DNA from: Rikenellaceae bacterium
GTDB lineage: Bacteria; Bacteroidota; Bacteroidia; Bacteroidales; Rikenellaceae
Direction of reading: 5' to 3'
NCBI GenBank assembly: GCA_015059875.1
Contig: SUZQ01000010.1
Coordinates: 1-50,405 of the forward strand
DNA length: 50,405 nucleotides
The notes beneath the pieces are model-generated. The model worked only from the letters and a program-made list of their open reading frames with translations, was not told the origin of the DNA and searched no databases. This document shows, one piece after another, positions 40,830-48,801 of this stretch. The translations under genes and the position numbers were made by a program. Numbering within the stretch: position 1 is the stretch's first letter; every line of letters starts with the position of its first letter.

Positions 40830-40946
40830 TTTTGATTGACTCTTTTTTTACCAACCTGCGGTCGCCAAATTCCTCACATAGGCTGACTATGCTGCGGATT
40901 TGTCGCCTTGCTTGGCAAAAAAATAGCCTAATCAACTCCTATTTTT
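40822..40946 (+). repeat. 125-bp hairpin element with conserved core, copy B
   Basis: Arms AAAAATAG...TTGATT...TTTTTTT.CCAA and the matching right arm ending CTATTTTT. The core TCCTCACATAG-(N)-ACTATGCTGCGGA at 40871-40898 has the same offset (49) as in copy A. Starts over the parE stop codon and ends 64 bases before the parC ATG. Confidence 0.75.
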
Positions 40947-40971
40947 CGAGGTATGGAGATGAAAACAAAAA

Positions 40972-41002
40972 AGCTAATGGCTAATGGCCAATGGCTAACA
41001 GC
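40972..41002. repeat. Heptamer array (GGCTAAT) before parC
   Basis: About four GGCTAAT/GGCCAAT units, ending 8 bases before the preferred parC start. Confidence 0.75.
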
Positions 41003-41009
41003 AAAAGAT

Positions 41010-43730
41010 ATGGAAGAGAAAGATATACAGGAAGAGTTGTTGAACGAGGAGGAGATTGTCGCCTCGGAGCCTGGTAAGTACGATGCCTTGATGGCGGAGC
41101 AGAGCACCAAGCGACTTACGGGTATGTACAAGAATTGGTTCTTGGACTACGCCTCGTATGTTATTTTGGAGCGTGCTGTGCCCCATATAGACGACGGTTT
41201 GAAACCCGTGCAACGCCGTATCCTCCACGCCATGAAGGTGGTGGATGATGGCAAGTTGAACAAGGTGGCAAACCTCGTGGGACAGACTATGCAGTACCAC
41301 CCGCACGGTGACGCATCAATCAAAGATGCGTTGGTGCAGCTCGGACAGAAGGAGTTGCTGATTGACTGTCAGGGTAACTGGGGTAATATCCTCACGGGCG
41401 ACGATGCAGCGGCAGCCCGATATATCGAGGCGCGCTTGTCGAAGTTTGCTTTGGAGGTGGTCTATAACAAAAAGACGACAGAGTGGATGTTGGCGTACGA
41501 TGGTCGTAAGGAGGAGCCTGTAACCCTGCCCGTGAAGTTCCCGTTGCTGTTGGCGCAGGGTGCTGAGGGTATCGCCGTAGGTCTTGCATCGAAGATTCTG
41601 CCACACAACTTCAACGAGTTAATTTCGGCATCTATCGCGCATCTGCGAGGCGAGGAGTTCCAACTCTATCCCGACTTCCCAACGGGAGGTATGATTGATG
41701 TATCGCGCTATAACGACGGTTTGCGAGGTGGAGCAGTGAAGGTGCGAGCAAAGATTTCCAAGCTCGACAAGAATACTTTGGCAATCACCGAGATTCCGTT
41801 CTCGACCACCACCGAGAGCATCAAGGACTCCATCTTGAAGGCCAACCAGAAGGGCAAGATTAAGATTCGCCGTGTCGATGACAATACGGCTCGCAAGGCG
41901 GAGATTATCGTGCAGGTGGCGGCAGGCGAGTCGTGCGACAAGACGATTGATGCACTCTACGCCTTCACTTTGTGCGAGGTTTCAATTTCGCCAAATGCCT
42001 GCGTTATCAGGGACGACAAACCTGCATGTATGGGTGTAAGCGAGATTTTGCGCCACTCGGCAGAGCATACCAAGGGACTTCTGAAAAAGGAGTTGGAGAT
42101 AGCCTTGGCGGAGCATAACGAGGCTTGGCATGCAGCGTCGTTGGAGCGTATCTTCATCGAGAATAAACTCTACCAACTTATTGAGGGTTGCAAATCGCGT
42201 GAGGAGGCTTACGCAGCGGTGGATAAGGGATTGGAGCCATTCAAGTCGTTGTTGCGCAGGGAGGTTACGATTGAGGATGTGCAACGCTTGACAGAACTGA
42301 AGTTCATCCGTATCTCGCGTTTCGACTCGGATAAGGCGGATAATGAGATAAAGCAGATCGAGAAGGATATCAAGCAGGTGAAGTACGATTTGGCACACTT
42401 GACCGACTATGCAATTGCCTACTTCGAGCATATCCGCGAGAAGTACGGCAAGGGCAAGGAGCGTCAAACCGAGATTCGCGAGTTCGACTCGATTGAGGCT
42501 ACAAAGGTTGCGGTGTCGAACGCAAAACTATATGTCGATAGGGCAGAGGGCTTCTTCGGTATCGGCAAGTCGATGAAGGATGCGGAGTTTGTCTGCGACT
42601 GCTCGGATATTGACGATGTGATAGTAATCTTGCGTGATGGTCGCTATGTCATCACGAAGGTTGCCGAGAAGAAGTTTGTCGATAAGAATATATATTATAT
42701 AGGTGTCTTTAAGCGCAACGACGAGCGCACCATCTACAATATTCTCTATCGTGACGGCAAGGGTGGCGCGATTATGATGAAGCGATGCGCCATCAAGGGT
42801 ATCACACGCGATAAGGAGTACGATCTCACAAAGGGAACTCCAAAGAGTGACATTCTCTACCTCTCGGTCAATCCGAATGGCGAGGCAGAGGTGCTGAAGG
42901 TCTACTTCCGCCCACGCCCACGCTTGAAGAAGATGATTGTCGATTTGGACTTCTCGGAACTTGCAATCAAAGGTCGCCAATCGCAGGGTAATCTCTTCTC
43001 GCGCTACCCAATCCACAAGATTGTCTTGAAGGAGAAGGGCGTTTCGACCTTGGCGGGCCAGAATATTTGGTGGGACGAGGATGTTCGTCGCCTCAATAGT
43101 GATGGTCGCGGAACACTTCTCGGAGAGTTCAAGGGCAACGACAAGATTGTTGTGTGGACAGCGAAGAATCTCGCCTACATTACGGGCTTCGACACGCAGC
43201 AGCACTTCCCTGACGATACGGTGCGCGTCGAGCGTTACGAGGCTGGTAAGGTCTACAATCTCTGCTACTTCGACAATGAGCAGGGCTACTACTATATGAA
43301 GCGTTTCCAGTTGGAGCAGACCGACAAGACGCAGTACTTCCTCGATGAGGATGGCTCTGCTCGTTTCGAGTGTATTTCGGGAGCAAAGGGTGCGCAGTTG
43401 CAGATAACTTACAAAGGCGCGCAAGCATCACGACCAGCCGATATGATTGATGTTGAGGAGTTTGTGGGAGTCAAGTCGTGCAAGGCAAAGGGTAAGCGAT
43501 TGACCACTTTCGATGTCGATACTCTTACATTCATAGAGCCTGAGATTGTAGAGCCAGAAGAGCCAGAAGGCGGTGATGAGTCGATAGATGACGATGTTGA
43601 TACGATGGTTGAGCCAATCGACGATATTGCCGAGGAGGTTGTAAAGCCCGTAAACAATAGTGGTACACCGATTGAGATTGTCCGCAACGATATAGACGAA
43701 AGCAACTCGGAGCAGCTAAACCTTTTTTAA
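41010..43730 (+). CDS. parC: DNA topoisomerase IV subunit A
   Basis: A 906-residue subunit that cuts and rejoins DNA for decatenation with ParE. Start chosen at 41010 (MEEKDIQEELLNEEE); an ATG at 40953 would add 19 residues, half of them read from heptamer repeats (MANGQWLTAKD). Seen: KPVQRRILHAM, YHPHGDASI, catalytic Tyr138 in ARYIEARL, coiled-coil region (about 380-480), and a C-terminal beta-propeller-type domain (about 500-810). An acidic tail follows, ending in SEQLNLF, which resembles a sliding-clamp-binding motif. Confidence 0.92.
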   Translation: MEEKDIQEELLNEEEIVASEPGKYDALMAEQSTKRLTGMYKNWFLDYASYVILERAVPHIDDGLKPVQRRILHAMKVVDDGKLNKVANLVGQTMQYHPHGDASIKDALVQLGQKELLIDCQGNWGNILTGDDAAAARYIEARLSKFALEVVYNKKTTEWMLAYDGRKEEPVTLPVKFPLLLAQGAEGIAVGLASKILPHNFNELISASIAHLRGEEFQLYPDFPTGGMIDVSRYNDGLRGGAVKVRAKISKLDKNTLAITEIPFSTTTESIKDSILKANQKGKIKIRRVDDNTARKAEIIVQVAAGESCDKTIDALYAFTLCEVSISPNACVIRDDKPACMGVSEILRHSAEHTKGLLKKELEIALAEHNEAWHAASLERIFIENKLYQLIEGCKSREEAYAAVDKGLEPFKSLLRREVTIEDVQRLTELKFIRISRFDSDKADNEIKQIEKDIKQVKYDLAHLTDYAIAYFEHIREKYGKGKERQTEIREFDSIEATKVAVSNAKLYVDRAEGFFGIGKSMKDAEFVCDCSDIDDVIVILRDGRYVITKVAEKKFVDKNIYYIGVFKRNDERTIYNILYRDGKGGAIMMKRCAIKGITRDKEYDLTKGTPKSDILYLSVNPNGEAEVLKVYFRPRPRLKKMIVDLDFSELAIKGRQSQGNLFSRYPIHKIVLKEKGVSTLAGQNIWWDEDVRRLNSDGRGTLLGEFKGNDKIVVWTAKNLAYITGFDTQQHFPDDTVRVERYEAGKVYNLCYFDNEQGYYYMKRFQLEQTDKTQYFLDEDGSARFECISGAKGAQLQITYKGAQASRPADMIDVEEFVGVKSCKAKGKRLTTFDVDTLTFIEPEIVEPEEPEGGDESIDDDVDTMVEPIDDIAEEVVKPVNNSGTPIEIVRNDIDESNSEQLNLF

Positions 43731-43777
43731 TTAAAAATTCTTTTAATTGTTAATTATCAATTGTCAATTGTCAATTA
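43731..43777. repeat. Heptamer array (GTCAATT) after parC
   Basis: TTAAAAATTCTTTTAATTG followed by TTAATTATCAATTGTCAATT units, immediately after the parC stop codon; a degenerate copy of the joint module. Confidence 0.7.
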
Positions 43778-43787
43778 AAAAGAGCGT

Positions 43788-44321
43788 ATGCGATTGTACT
43801 TAACGGGATATATGGGTACGGGAAAGAGTACTCTTGGTCGGAAGATTGCCAAGCGCACCGAACTACCATTCCTCGATACAGACAAGATGGTCGAGGAGGC
43901 GGAGGGGGCGACGGTTGCCGACATAATCACCTATGCGGGTGAGGAGTATTTCCGCGAGGCGGAGCGCAGAGCTTTGGAGCAGACGGAGGAGTACGAGAGT
44001 GCCATTATCTCTACGGGTGGAGGTTTACCCGTGTGGGGCGATAATCAGGTGTGGATGGCTGAGCGAGGAGTGTCGGTCTATCTCAAACGCACACCAGAGC
44101 AGATTTTATCTCGTCTCTCCCCTCACGGACGCTACAAACGACCAAAGTTGCGGGGCTTGAGCGACGAGGAGGTCTTGCAGGTTATGCGTGAGGGCATTGC
44201 CGAGCGCGAGCCGATATATGAGAAGGCAGATGTCGTGATAGACTGCGACACGGTCAGCGACTACGAAATTGTAGATAGACTCGTAGAGTTTATAACGGAA
44301 AATAAAACAGCCAATGGCTAA
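43788..44321 (+). CDS. aroK: Shikimate kinase
   Basis: A 177-residue kinase phosphorylating shikimate in chorismate synthesis. Walker A GYMGTGKST (7-15), substrate-binding FLDTDKMVEE with Asp near 32-34, REAERRALEQ, STGGGLPV, and the lid region GRYKRPKLRGLSDEEV with Arg. Standard length. The last residues (TANG) and stop codon are read from a GGCTAAT array. Starts 57 bp after parC; possibly co-transcribed with murI 25 bp downstream. Confidence 0.95.
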   Translation: MRLYLTGYMGTGKSTLGRKIAKRTELPFLDTDKMVEEAEGATVADIITYAGEEYFREAERRALEQTEEYESAIISTGGGLPVWGDNQVWMAERGVSVYLKRTPEQILSRLSPHGRYKRPKLRGLSDEEVLQVMREGIAEREPIYEKADVVIDCDTVSDYEIVDRLVEFITENKTANG

Positions 44322-44337
44322 TGGCTAATGGCTAATT
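44309..44337. repeat. Heptamer array (GGCTAAT) at the aroK end
   Basis: Four units GGCTAAT/GCCAAT; contains the aroK stop codon and ends 10 bases before murI. Confidence 0.75.
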
Positions 44338-44346
44338 GCAAAAAAT

Positions 44347-45129
44347 ATGATTGGTATCTTCGACTCAGGTTTGGGAGGACTCTCCGTATGGCAGGCGTTG
44401 CACGATGCACTGCCGCATGAGTCATTGATATACCTTGGAGATGGTGCCCGTTGTCCATACGGCTCACGCAGCAGTGCGGAGGTGCGACAATTTACCGAGG
44501 AGGCGGTAGAAAGACTCCTTGCCGAGGGGTGCAAAATGGTTGTTTTGGCTTGCAATACAGCAACAGTAGTTGCCATTAAATATCTGCGTGAGAAGTACCC
44601 GAATGTGCCATTTGTGGGGCTTGAACCAGCGGTAAAGCCAGCGGCACTAACGACCAAGTCGGGCGTTATTGGGGTGTTGGCAACGGAGCGTTCATTGCAG
44701 GGCGAACATCTCCGCCGCAATGAGGAGAGGTATGGCTCGACAGTAAAGATTCTCAAAGCGGTAGGCGAGGGGTTTGTCGAGGCGGTGGAGCAGAACGAGG
44801 AGCAATCTCCCGCAACGGAAGAGCTTGTTCGCAAGGTGGTTGAGCCAATCGTTATGGCAGGGGCAGATAAGATAGTTTTAGGCTGCACACACTATCCATT
44901 CTTGCGAGAAGTTATAGAGCGCGTTGCTGGAGATGGAGTAGAGATTATCGACTCGTCGGAGGCTGTAGCTCGCAGGGTTGCGGCACTACTTGACGAGAAT
45001 GGCATTAGGGCGAAGGAGAGTGCCGAGGCGGAGTACCGCTTTTTGACCTTTGCGGATGAGGCGTATGCCGAAAAACTAAAAACAAAGGCTTTTTGTAGAA
45101 TTGAGAAAAAGAAAGAAACTATTAAATAA
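44347..45129 (+). CDS. murI: Glutamate racemase
   Basis: A 260-residue enzyme interconverting L- and D-glutamate for peptidoglycan. Signatures: MIGIFDSGLGGLSVW at the start, YLGDGARCPYGSRS, first catalytic Cys69 in VLACNTATV, and second Cys180 with His182 in LGCTHYPFL. Standard length and complete. The basic tail EKKKETIK runs up to a heptamer array that precedes ftsK. Confidence 0.95.
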   Translation: MIGIFDSGLGGLSVWQALHDALPHESLIYLGDGARCPYGSRSSAEVRQFTEEAVERLLAEGCKMVVLACNTATVVAIKYLREKYPNVPFVGLEPAVKPAALTTKSGVIGVLATERSLQGEHLRRNEERYGSTVKILKAVGEGFVEAVEQNEEQSPATEELVRKVVEPIVMAGADKIVLGCTHYPFLREVIERVAGDGVEIIDSSEAVARRVAALLDENGIRAKESAEAEYRFLTFADEAYAEKLKTKAFCRIEKKKETIK

Positions 45130-45131
45130 AA

Positions 45132-45163
45132 AAGCTAATGGCCAATGGCCAATGGCTAATAGC
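45132..45163. repeat. Heptamer array (GGCTAAT/GGCCAAT) before ftsK
   Basis: About four units directly after the murI stop; would be translated as MANGQWLIAL if an upstream in-frame ATG at 45138 were used. Confidence 0.75.
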
Positions 45164-45176
45164 ACTTAAAAGATAT

Positions 45177-47702
45177 ATGGCAAAAGATAAAACGATGTCG
45201 CGTGCTGAGCAGAAGCGTAAGGAGCGTGAGGCAAAACGCAAAAAGAGTTTGACCGAGAGCGATGGAACTCGCACACCGTGGGAGACAATATGTTGGATTG
45301 GAGGATTACTAATTCTCCTATTCTCTCTTTATGTACTTGTGGCAGCAGTGGCGCACCTCTTCGTGTGGCGCAACGACCTCGGAGCGTTGTCGCCAAACCC
45401 ACTCAATAATGTGATAACATTCCAAAATGTCTGTGGCGACACGGGAGCAAAGATTGCCGATGCACTTATCGGAAGGTCGTTTGGTGTGTTTGGTGTGCTG
45501 ATTCCAATTATCGGAATGTTGTTCGGAGGCTTTCTGCTTCTCGAACGCTCGCGCGTGTTGTGGCGCACAGCGTTGTCGATTATGCTCGTTACTATTTGTG
45601 GCTCGCTTACGCTGGCATCTATAACCAAGGCTGACGGCTATTTCGGTAGCGGTTGGGGCGGAGAGTTCGGAATAGCGATATTTGATCTGCTTGAAGGCGA
45701 AATTGGCGTTATGGGTGTGGTTTTTGTACTTGTAGCGTGTTGGATAGTGACGGGAATAATTATAAATCTGCACTTCATCGACTTCCTTAAGCGCACCACC
45801 GAAACGAGTGTAGAGCAGGGTAGAGATCTGCTGACTTCGCTGAAGGAGTATGCAGCCCGCAAACGCGAGGAGCGTGTAAAGCGTAAGGAGATACAGCGAC
45901 TCAAGGATGAAGCTGCCGCAGCTGAGGATAGTGTGCGCTATATCGGTAAGATCACCGATGAGGGTACAGCTCCTGCGGAGGAGGTTGGCGAACCAAAGGA
46001 GGAGAGTACCCCAGAGATAGAGGATGTAGCGATTGTTATAGAAGAGAACCCAAACCCTCAACCTACAACCACTACTCCTGACGAGGAGGTTGCGGTGCAG
46101 ACTCCAAAATCCAATATTGATGTTGTGGAGGTCTACGAGCATAAAGATGCAAAGCTCTCTGCTGCACAGATTGACAAACATCGTCCGTATAATCCCGACA
46201 GTACGCCTGACTATAAGTTCCCGAAGGTCGATTTCTTGTGCAATTACGAGAGTGGAGCCGAGGTGTCGAACGACGAGATTGAGCAGAATAAACAGCGTAT
46301 CGAGGAGACTTTGGGCAACTTCGGAGTGCCTATTATCTCTATGACTGCAACTATCGGCCCAACTGTAACCTTGTACGAGATTGTGCAGGAGCCAGGCGTT
46401 AAGATTGCCCGTGTGCAGGGATTGGAGAAGGATATTGCGCAGTCGCTGAAGGCGTTGGGTATCCGTATTATCGCCCCAATTCCAGGCAAAGGTACTATCG
46501 GTATCGAAGTGCCAAACCGCAATAAGGAGACCGTGTCGATGCGCTCGGCTATTCAGTCGGAGCGTTTCCAGAACTATAAGGCGGAGCTGCCAGTGGTTAT
46601 TGGTCGCACAATTCAGAACGAGAACTTTGTCTTCGACTTGGCAAAGATGCCGCACTTGCTCGTTGCAGGTGCTACGGGACAGGGTAAGTCGGTGGGCTTG
46701 AATGCTATTATTGCATCGTTGCTCTACCGTAAAGACCCTTCGCAGTTGAAGTTTGTGCTGATTGATCCTAAGACCGTCGAGTTCTCGCTCTATGCGAAGT
46801 TGGAGAAGCACTTCTTGGCGAAGATGGAGTCCGAAGAGGAGGCTATCGTAAAAGATCCGAAGAAGGCTGTCTATACCCTTAATTCTCTCTGCATTGAGAT
46901 GGAAAACCGCCTTGCAAAGTGCGGCAAGGTGGGTGTGAGAAATATTGTTGAGTACAACGATATGGTGCGTCAGCGCAAGGTCGAAGACGATATTATGCCA
47001 TATATCGTGGTTGTTATTGACGAGTTTGCCGATCTGATTATGACCGCCAAGGAGGTAGAGCAACCTGTGATGCGTCTGGCTCAGAAGGCTCGTGCTATCG
47101 GTATCCACCTTATCGTGGCGACACAGCGACCTGATGTAAAGGTTATCACGGGAGGTATCAAGGCGAACTTCCCTGCACGAATCGCCTTCCGCGTGATGCA
47201 GATGATTGACTCTCGAACAATTATCGACCAACCAGGTGCAAACCAGCTTATCGGTCGTGGAGATATGCTCATGTCGAATGGTGGAGAGCTTACCCGTATT
47301 CAGTGTGCCTTTGTCGATACACCAGAGGTGCGCGATATCGTGGAGCATATCTCGGAGCAGCCATTCCCATATCCAAGTGGAACTTATCTCCTACCTGACT
47401 ACGAAGACTCGAACTCTTCGGGTGGCTCGGATGCAAACTTTGGAAGTGAGAGTGGTGCGCCACGCCAGTTTGACGAGCACTTTGCGGAGGTTGCACGCGA
47501 TGCAGTGGCGAGTGGTCGCTTCTCGACATCCTATATCCAGAGCGTCTACGGTGTAGGTTTCAACCGCGCAGGTCGTATCACGCGACAGCTGGAGCAGGCG
47601 GGTATTATCGGCCCTGCAAATGGCTCGAAACCGCGTGATGTGAAGATTTACGACTTGCAGTCGTTGGAGGCACTGCTACAAGAGCTTGGAATTAGTGAGT
47701 AG
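45177..47702 (+). CDS. ftsK: DNA translocase FtsK
   Basis: An 841-residue septal DNA translocase. I prefer the ATG at 45177 (MAKDKTMSRAEQ) over 45138. N-terminal membrane domain with four helices (about 40-200), a charged linker (about 215-370) with PNPQPTTTTPDEE, alpha/beta motor domain with Walker A ATGQGKS (499-505) and Walker B VVIDEFADLI (about 611-620), then a winged-helix gamma domain (about 770-840: STSYIQSVYGVGFNRAGRI). It pumps chromosome ends at division and activates XerCD. Stop codon falls in a GAGTAGA heptamer array. Confidence 0.95.
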   Translation: MAKDKTMSRAEQKRKEREAKRKKSLTESDGTRTPWETICWIGGLLILLFSLYVLVAAVAHLFVWRNDLGALSPNPLNNVITFQNVCGDTGAKIADALIGRSFGVFGVLIPIIGMLFGGFLLLERSRVLWRTALSIMLVTICGSLTLASITKADGYFGSGWGGEFGIAIFDLLEGEIGVMGVVFVLVACWIVTGIIINLHFIDFLKRTTETSVEQGRDLLTSLKEYAARKREERVKRKEIQRLKDEAAAAEDSVRYIGKITDEGTAPAEEVGEPKEESTPEIEDVAIVIEENPNPQPTTTTPDEEVAVQTPKSNIDVVEVYEHKDAKLSAAQIDKHRPYNPDSTPDYKFPKVDFLCNYESGAEVSNDEIEQNKQRIEETLGNFGVPIISMTATIGPTVTLYEIVQEPGVKIARVQGLEKDIAQSLKALGIRIIAPIPGKGTIGIEVPNRNKETVSMRSAIQSERFQNYKAELPVVIGRTIQNENFVFDLAKMPHLLVAGATGQGKSVGLNAIIASLLYRKDPSQLKFVLIDPKTVEFSLYAKLEKHFLAKMESEEEAIVKDPKKAVYTLNSLCIEMENRLAKCGKVGVRNIVEYNDMVRQRKVEDDIMPYIVVVIDEFADLIMTAKEVEQPVMRLAQKARAIGIHLIVATQRPDVKVITGGIKANFPARIAFRVMQMIDSRTIIDQPGANQLIGRGDMLMSNGGELTRIQCAFVDTPEVRDIVEHISEQPFPYPSGTYLLPDYEDSNSSGGSDANFGSESGAPRQFDEHFAEVARDAVASGRFSTSYIQSVYGVGFNRAGRITRQLEQAGIIGPANGSKPRDVKIYDLQSLEALLQELGISE

Positions 47703-47752
47703 AGAGTAGAGAGTAGTTAATAATTCTTAATTCTTAATTCTCAATTCTCAAT
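47694..47752. repeat. Composite heptamer array (GAGTAGA, then AATTCTT)
   Basis: Three GAGTAGA units including the ftsK stop, then AATTCTT/AATTCTC units. Same composition and order as 34058-34152. Confidence 0.8.
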
Positions 47753-47782
47753 CAACCTCTGTTGCTCTAAAAGAAACTGAAA

Positions 47783-48364
47783 ATGAGAAAGACAATTCTA
47801 TTCTTTTTATTGTTTGTAACCTTGTCGGCATGGGCTGACGAGAGGGGCGAGAAACGCCTGGAGCGTATTGCGCGCCACTACTCGGCTATGGGCAACTATG
47901 TTGTGTCGTTTGAACTGCTTGCCGATGGCGGAAATCAAAAAGGTGTGCTTGCTGTGAATGGCAATAACTCCTATGTGAAGATTGCCGACTCGGAGGTGTT
48001 TGTTGTGGACTCTGTTCGTTACGAGGTGCGCAGTTCCGCAAAGGAGATTGTCGTAGATCGTGCCGATGCCTATGAAAAGGAGTTGTTCGATCCGCTGAAG
48101 GGCTTTGCGCATATCAGCAAAGATTTCGAGGTTGAGGAGTGCGAGGTCGAGGGTAGAGTGGCTGTTCGACTCTCGCCAAAGCGCAGTGGCGATGTTGTCC
48201 ATATCGTGACTGCTCCCGACGGAGAGAGCATCTCAAAGATTATATATGGTAGCGGAGGTGCTCTGGTTGAGGTGCAGGTGCGAAACACCCAAAAAAGCAC
48301 AGAACCACTACCTCATTTCTCGAAAGAGAGCTATAAAGGGTTTGAATTGATAGATTTTCGATGA
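47783..48364 (+). CDS. LolA-like outer-membrane lipoprotein carrier
   Basis: A 193-residue exported protein: signal (first 18 residues, ending AWAD), then a LolA/LolB-type fold with alternating beta strands (YVVSFELLADGGNQKGVLAVNGNNSYVKIADSEVFVVDS). In Bacteroidetes a LolA-like gene usually follows ftsK, as here, 80 bp downstream. It would ferry lipoproteins across the periplasm. Sequence identity to classical LolA is low, so the call leans on layout and fold pattern. Confidence 0.75.
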   Translation: MRKTILFFLLFVTLSAWADERGEKRLERIARHYSAMGNYVVSFELLADGGNQKGVLAVNGNNSYVKIADSEVFVVDSVRYEVRSSAKEIVVDRADAYEKELFDPLKGFAHISKDFEVEECEVEGRVAVRLSPKRSGDVVHIVTAPDGESISKIIYGSGGALVEVQVRNTQKSTEPLPHFSKESYKGFELIDFR

Positions 48365-48389
48365 AAATGCAAGTTTTTTAGCCAAAAAG

Positions 48390-48421
48390 TTTGGCGGTTT
48401 GCAAAAAATGTCTTAATTTAG
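48390..48421 (+). promoter_or_regulatory. Promoter of the small HTH gene
   Basis: TTTG (48390-48393), 20-base spacer, TAATTTAG (48414-48421), one mismatch from TAnnTTTG; 49-base leader. A CCAAA/TTTGG hairpin overlaps the -33 box. Confidence 0.65.
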
Positions 48422-48470
48422 TAGTGCGAAAGAAAACTATCAAAGAAATAACACTTAAAATTTGAGTTCT

Positions 48471-48719
48471 ATGATTATTACATTTAACGAATTGCGCCGT
48501 ATCAAGGATAGACTTCCAAGCGGCAGCTCACAGCGTATTGCAGACGAGTTAGGTCTCGATGTTGAGACCGTTCGTAACTATTTTGGTGGAAAGCACTTCG
48601 ACGCTAAGGGTTCTGTAGGTGTTCACTTCGAGCAGGGACCTGATGGTGGTGTTGTGACACTCGACGATACAGCTATCCTCGATGCTGCAATGCGCATTTT
48701 GAACGAATTGGAGAAGTAG
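48471..48719 (+). CDS. Small helix-turn-helix DNA-binding protein
   Basis: An 82-residue protein from the ATG at 48471 (a TTG at 48462 is in frame but less likely). An HTH of the LacI/Xre type is visible at about 15-40: SGSSQRIADELGLDVETVRNYF. The tail GPDGGVVTLDDTAILDAAMRILNELE ends in an amphipathic helix. Resembles a small conserved Bacteroidales DNA-binding protein; targets unknown. It has its own promoter and a clear terminator, and probably a strong short transcript. Confidence 0.8.
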   Translation: MIITFNELRRIKDRLPSGSSQRIADELGLDVETVRNYFGGKHFDAKGSVGVHFEQGPDGGVVTLDDTAILDAAMRILNELEK

Positions 48720-48737
48720 AATATTTCTATCTTTTAG

Positions 48738-48768
48738 AGGGTTGTCTTTTTCGGGCAACCCTATTTTT
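48738..48768 (+). terminator. Terminator of the small HTH gene
   Basis: Stem AGGGTTG/CAACCCT with an 11-base loop, then ATTTTT, 18 bases after the stop codon. TATTTTTG at 48762-48769 in its T-run also fits a -7 box for the next gene. Confidence 0.85.
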
Positions 48769-48769
48769 G
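48762..48769 (+). promoter_or_regulatory. Possible -7 box for the SGNH gene
   Basis: TATTTTTG, 32 bases before the ATG, overlapping the terminator T-run. No TTTG at the right distance upstream (GTTG at 17 bases). Confidence 0.4.
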
Positions 48770-48801
48770 CTTAAATAACCAAATTAAAAACAGTGTATAT
48801 T

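Noticed and set aside
40953..41009. Upstream ATG for parC
   Set aside because: It would translate the heptamer repeats (MANGQWLTAKD). The ATG at 41010 starts the conserved-looking protein.
45138..45176. Upstream ATG for ftsK
   Set aside because: Same reason: the extra residues MANGQWLIAL come from a repeat array found before other genes.
45318..47348. Long open frame (about 676 codons) antisense to ftsK
   Set aside because: ftsK carries all motor and gamma-domain motifs on the other strand; the antisense frame has no recognisable domain and results from codon bias. The same holds for other long antisense frames opposite pheT, parC and the GH3 gene.
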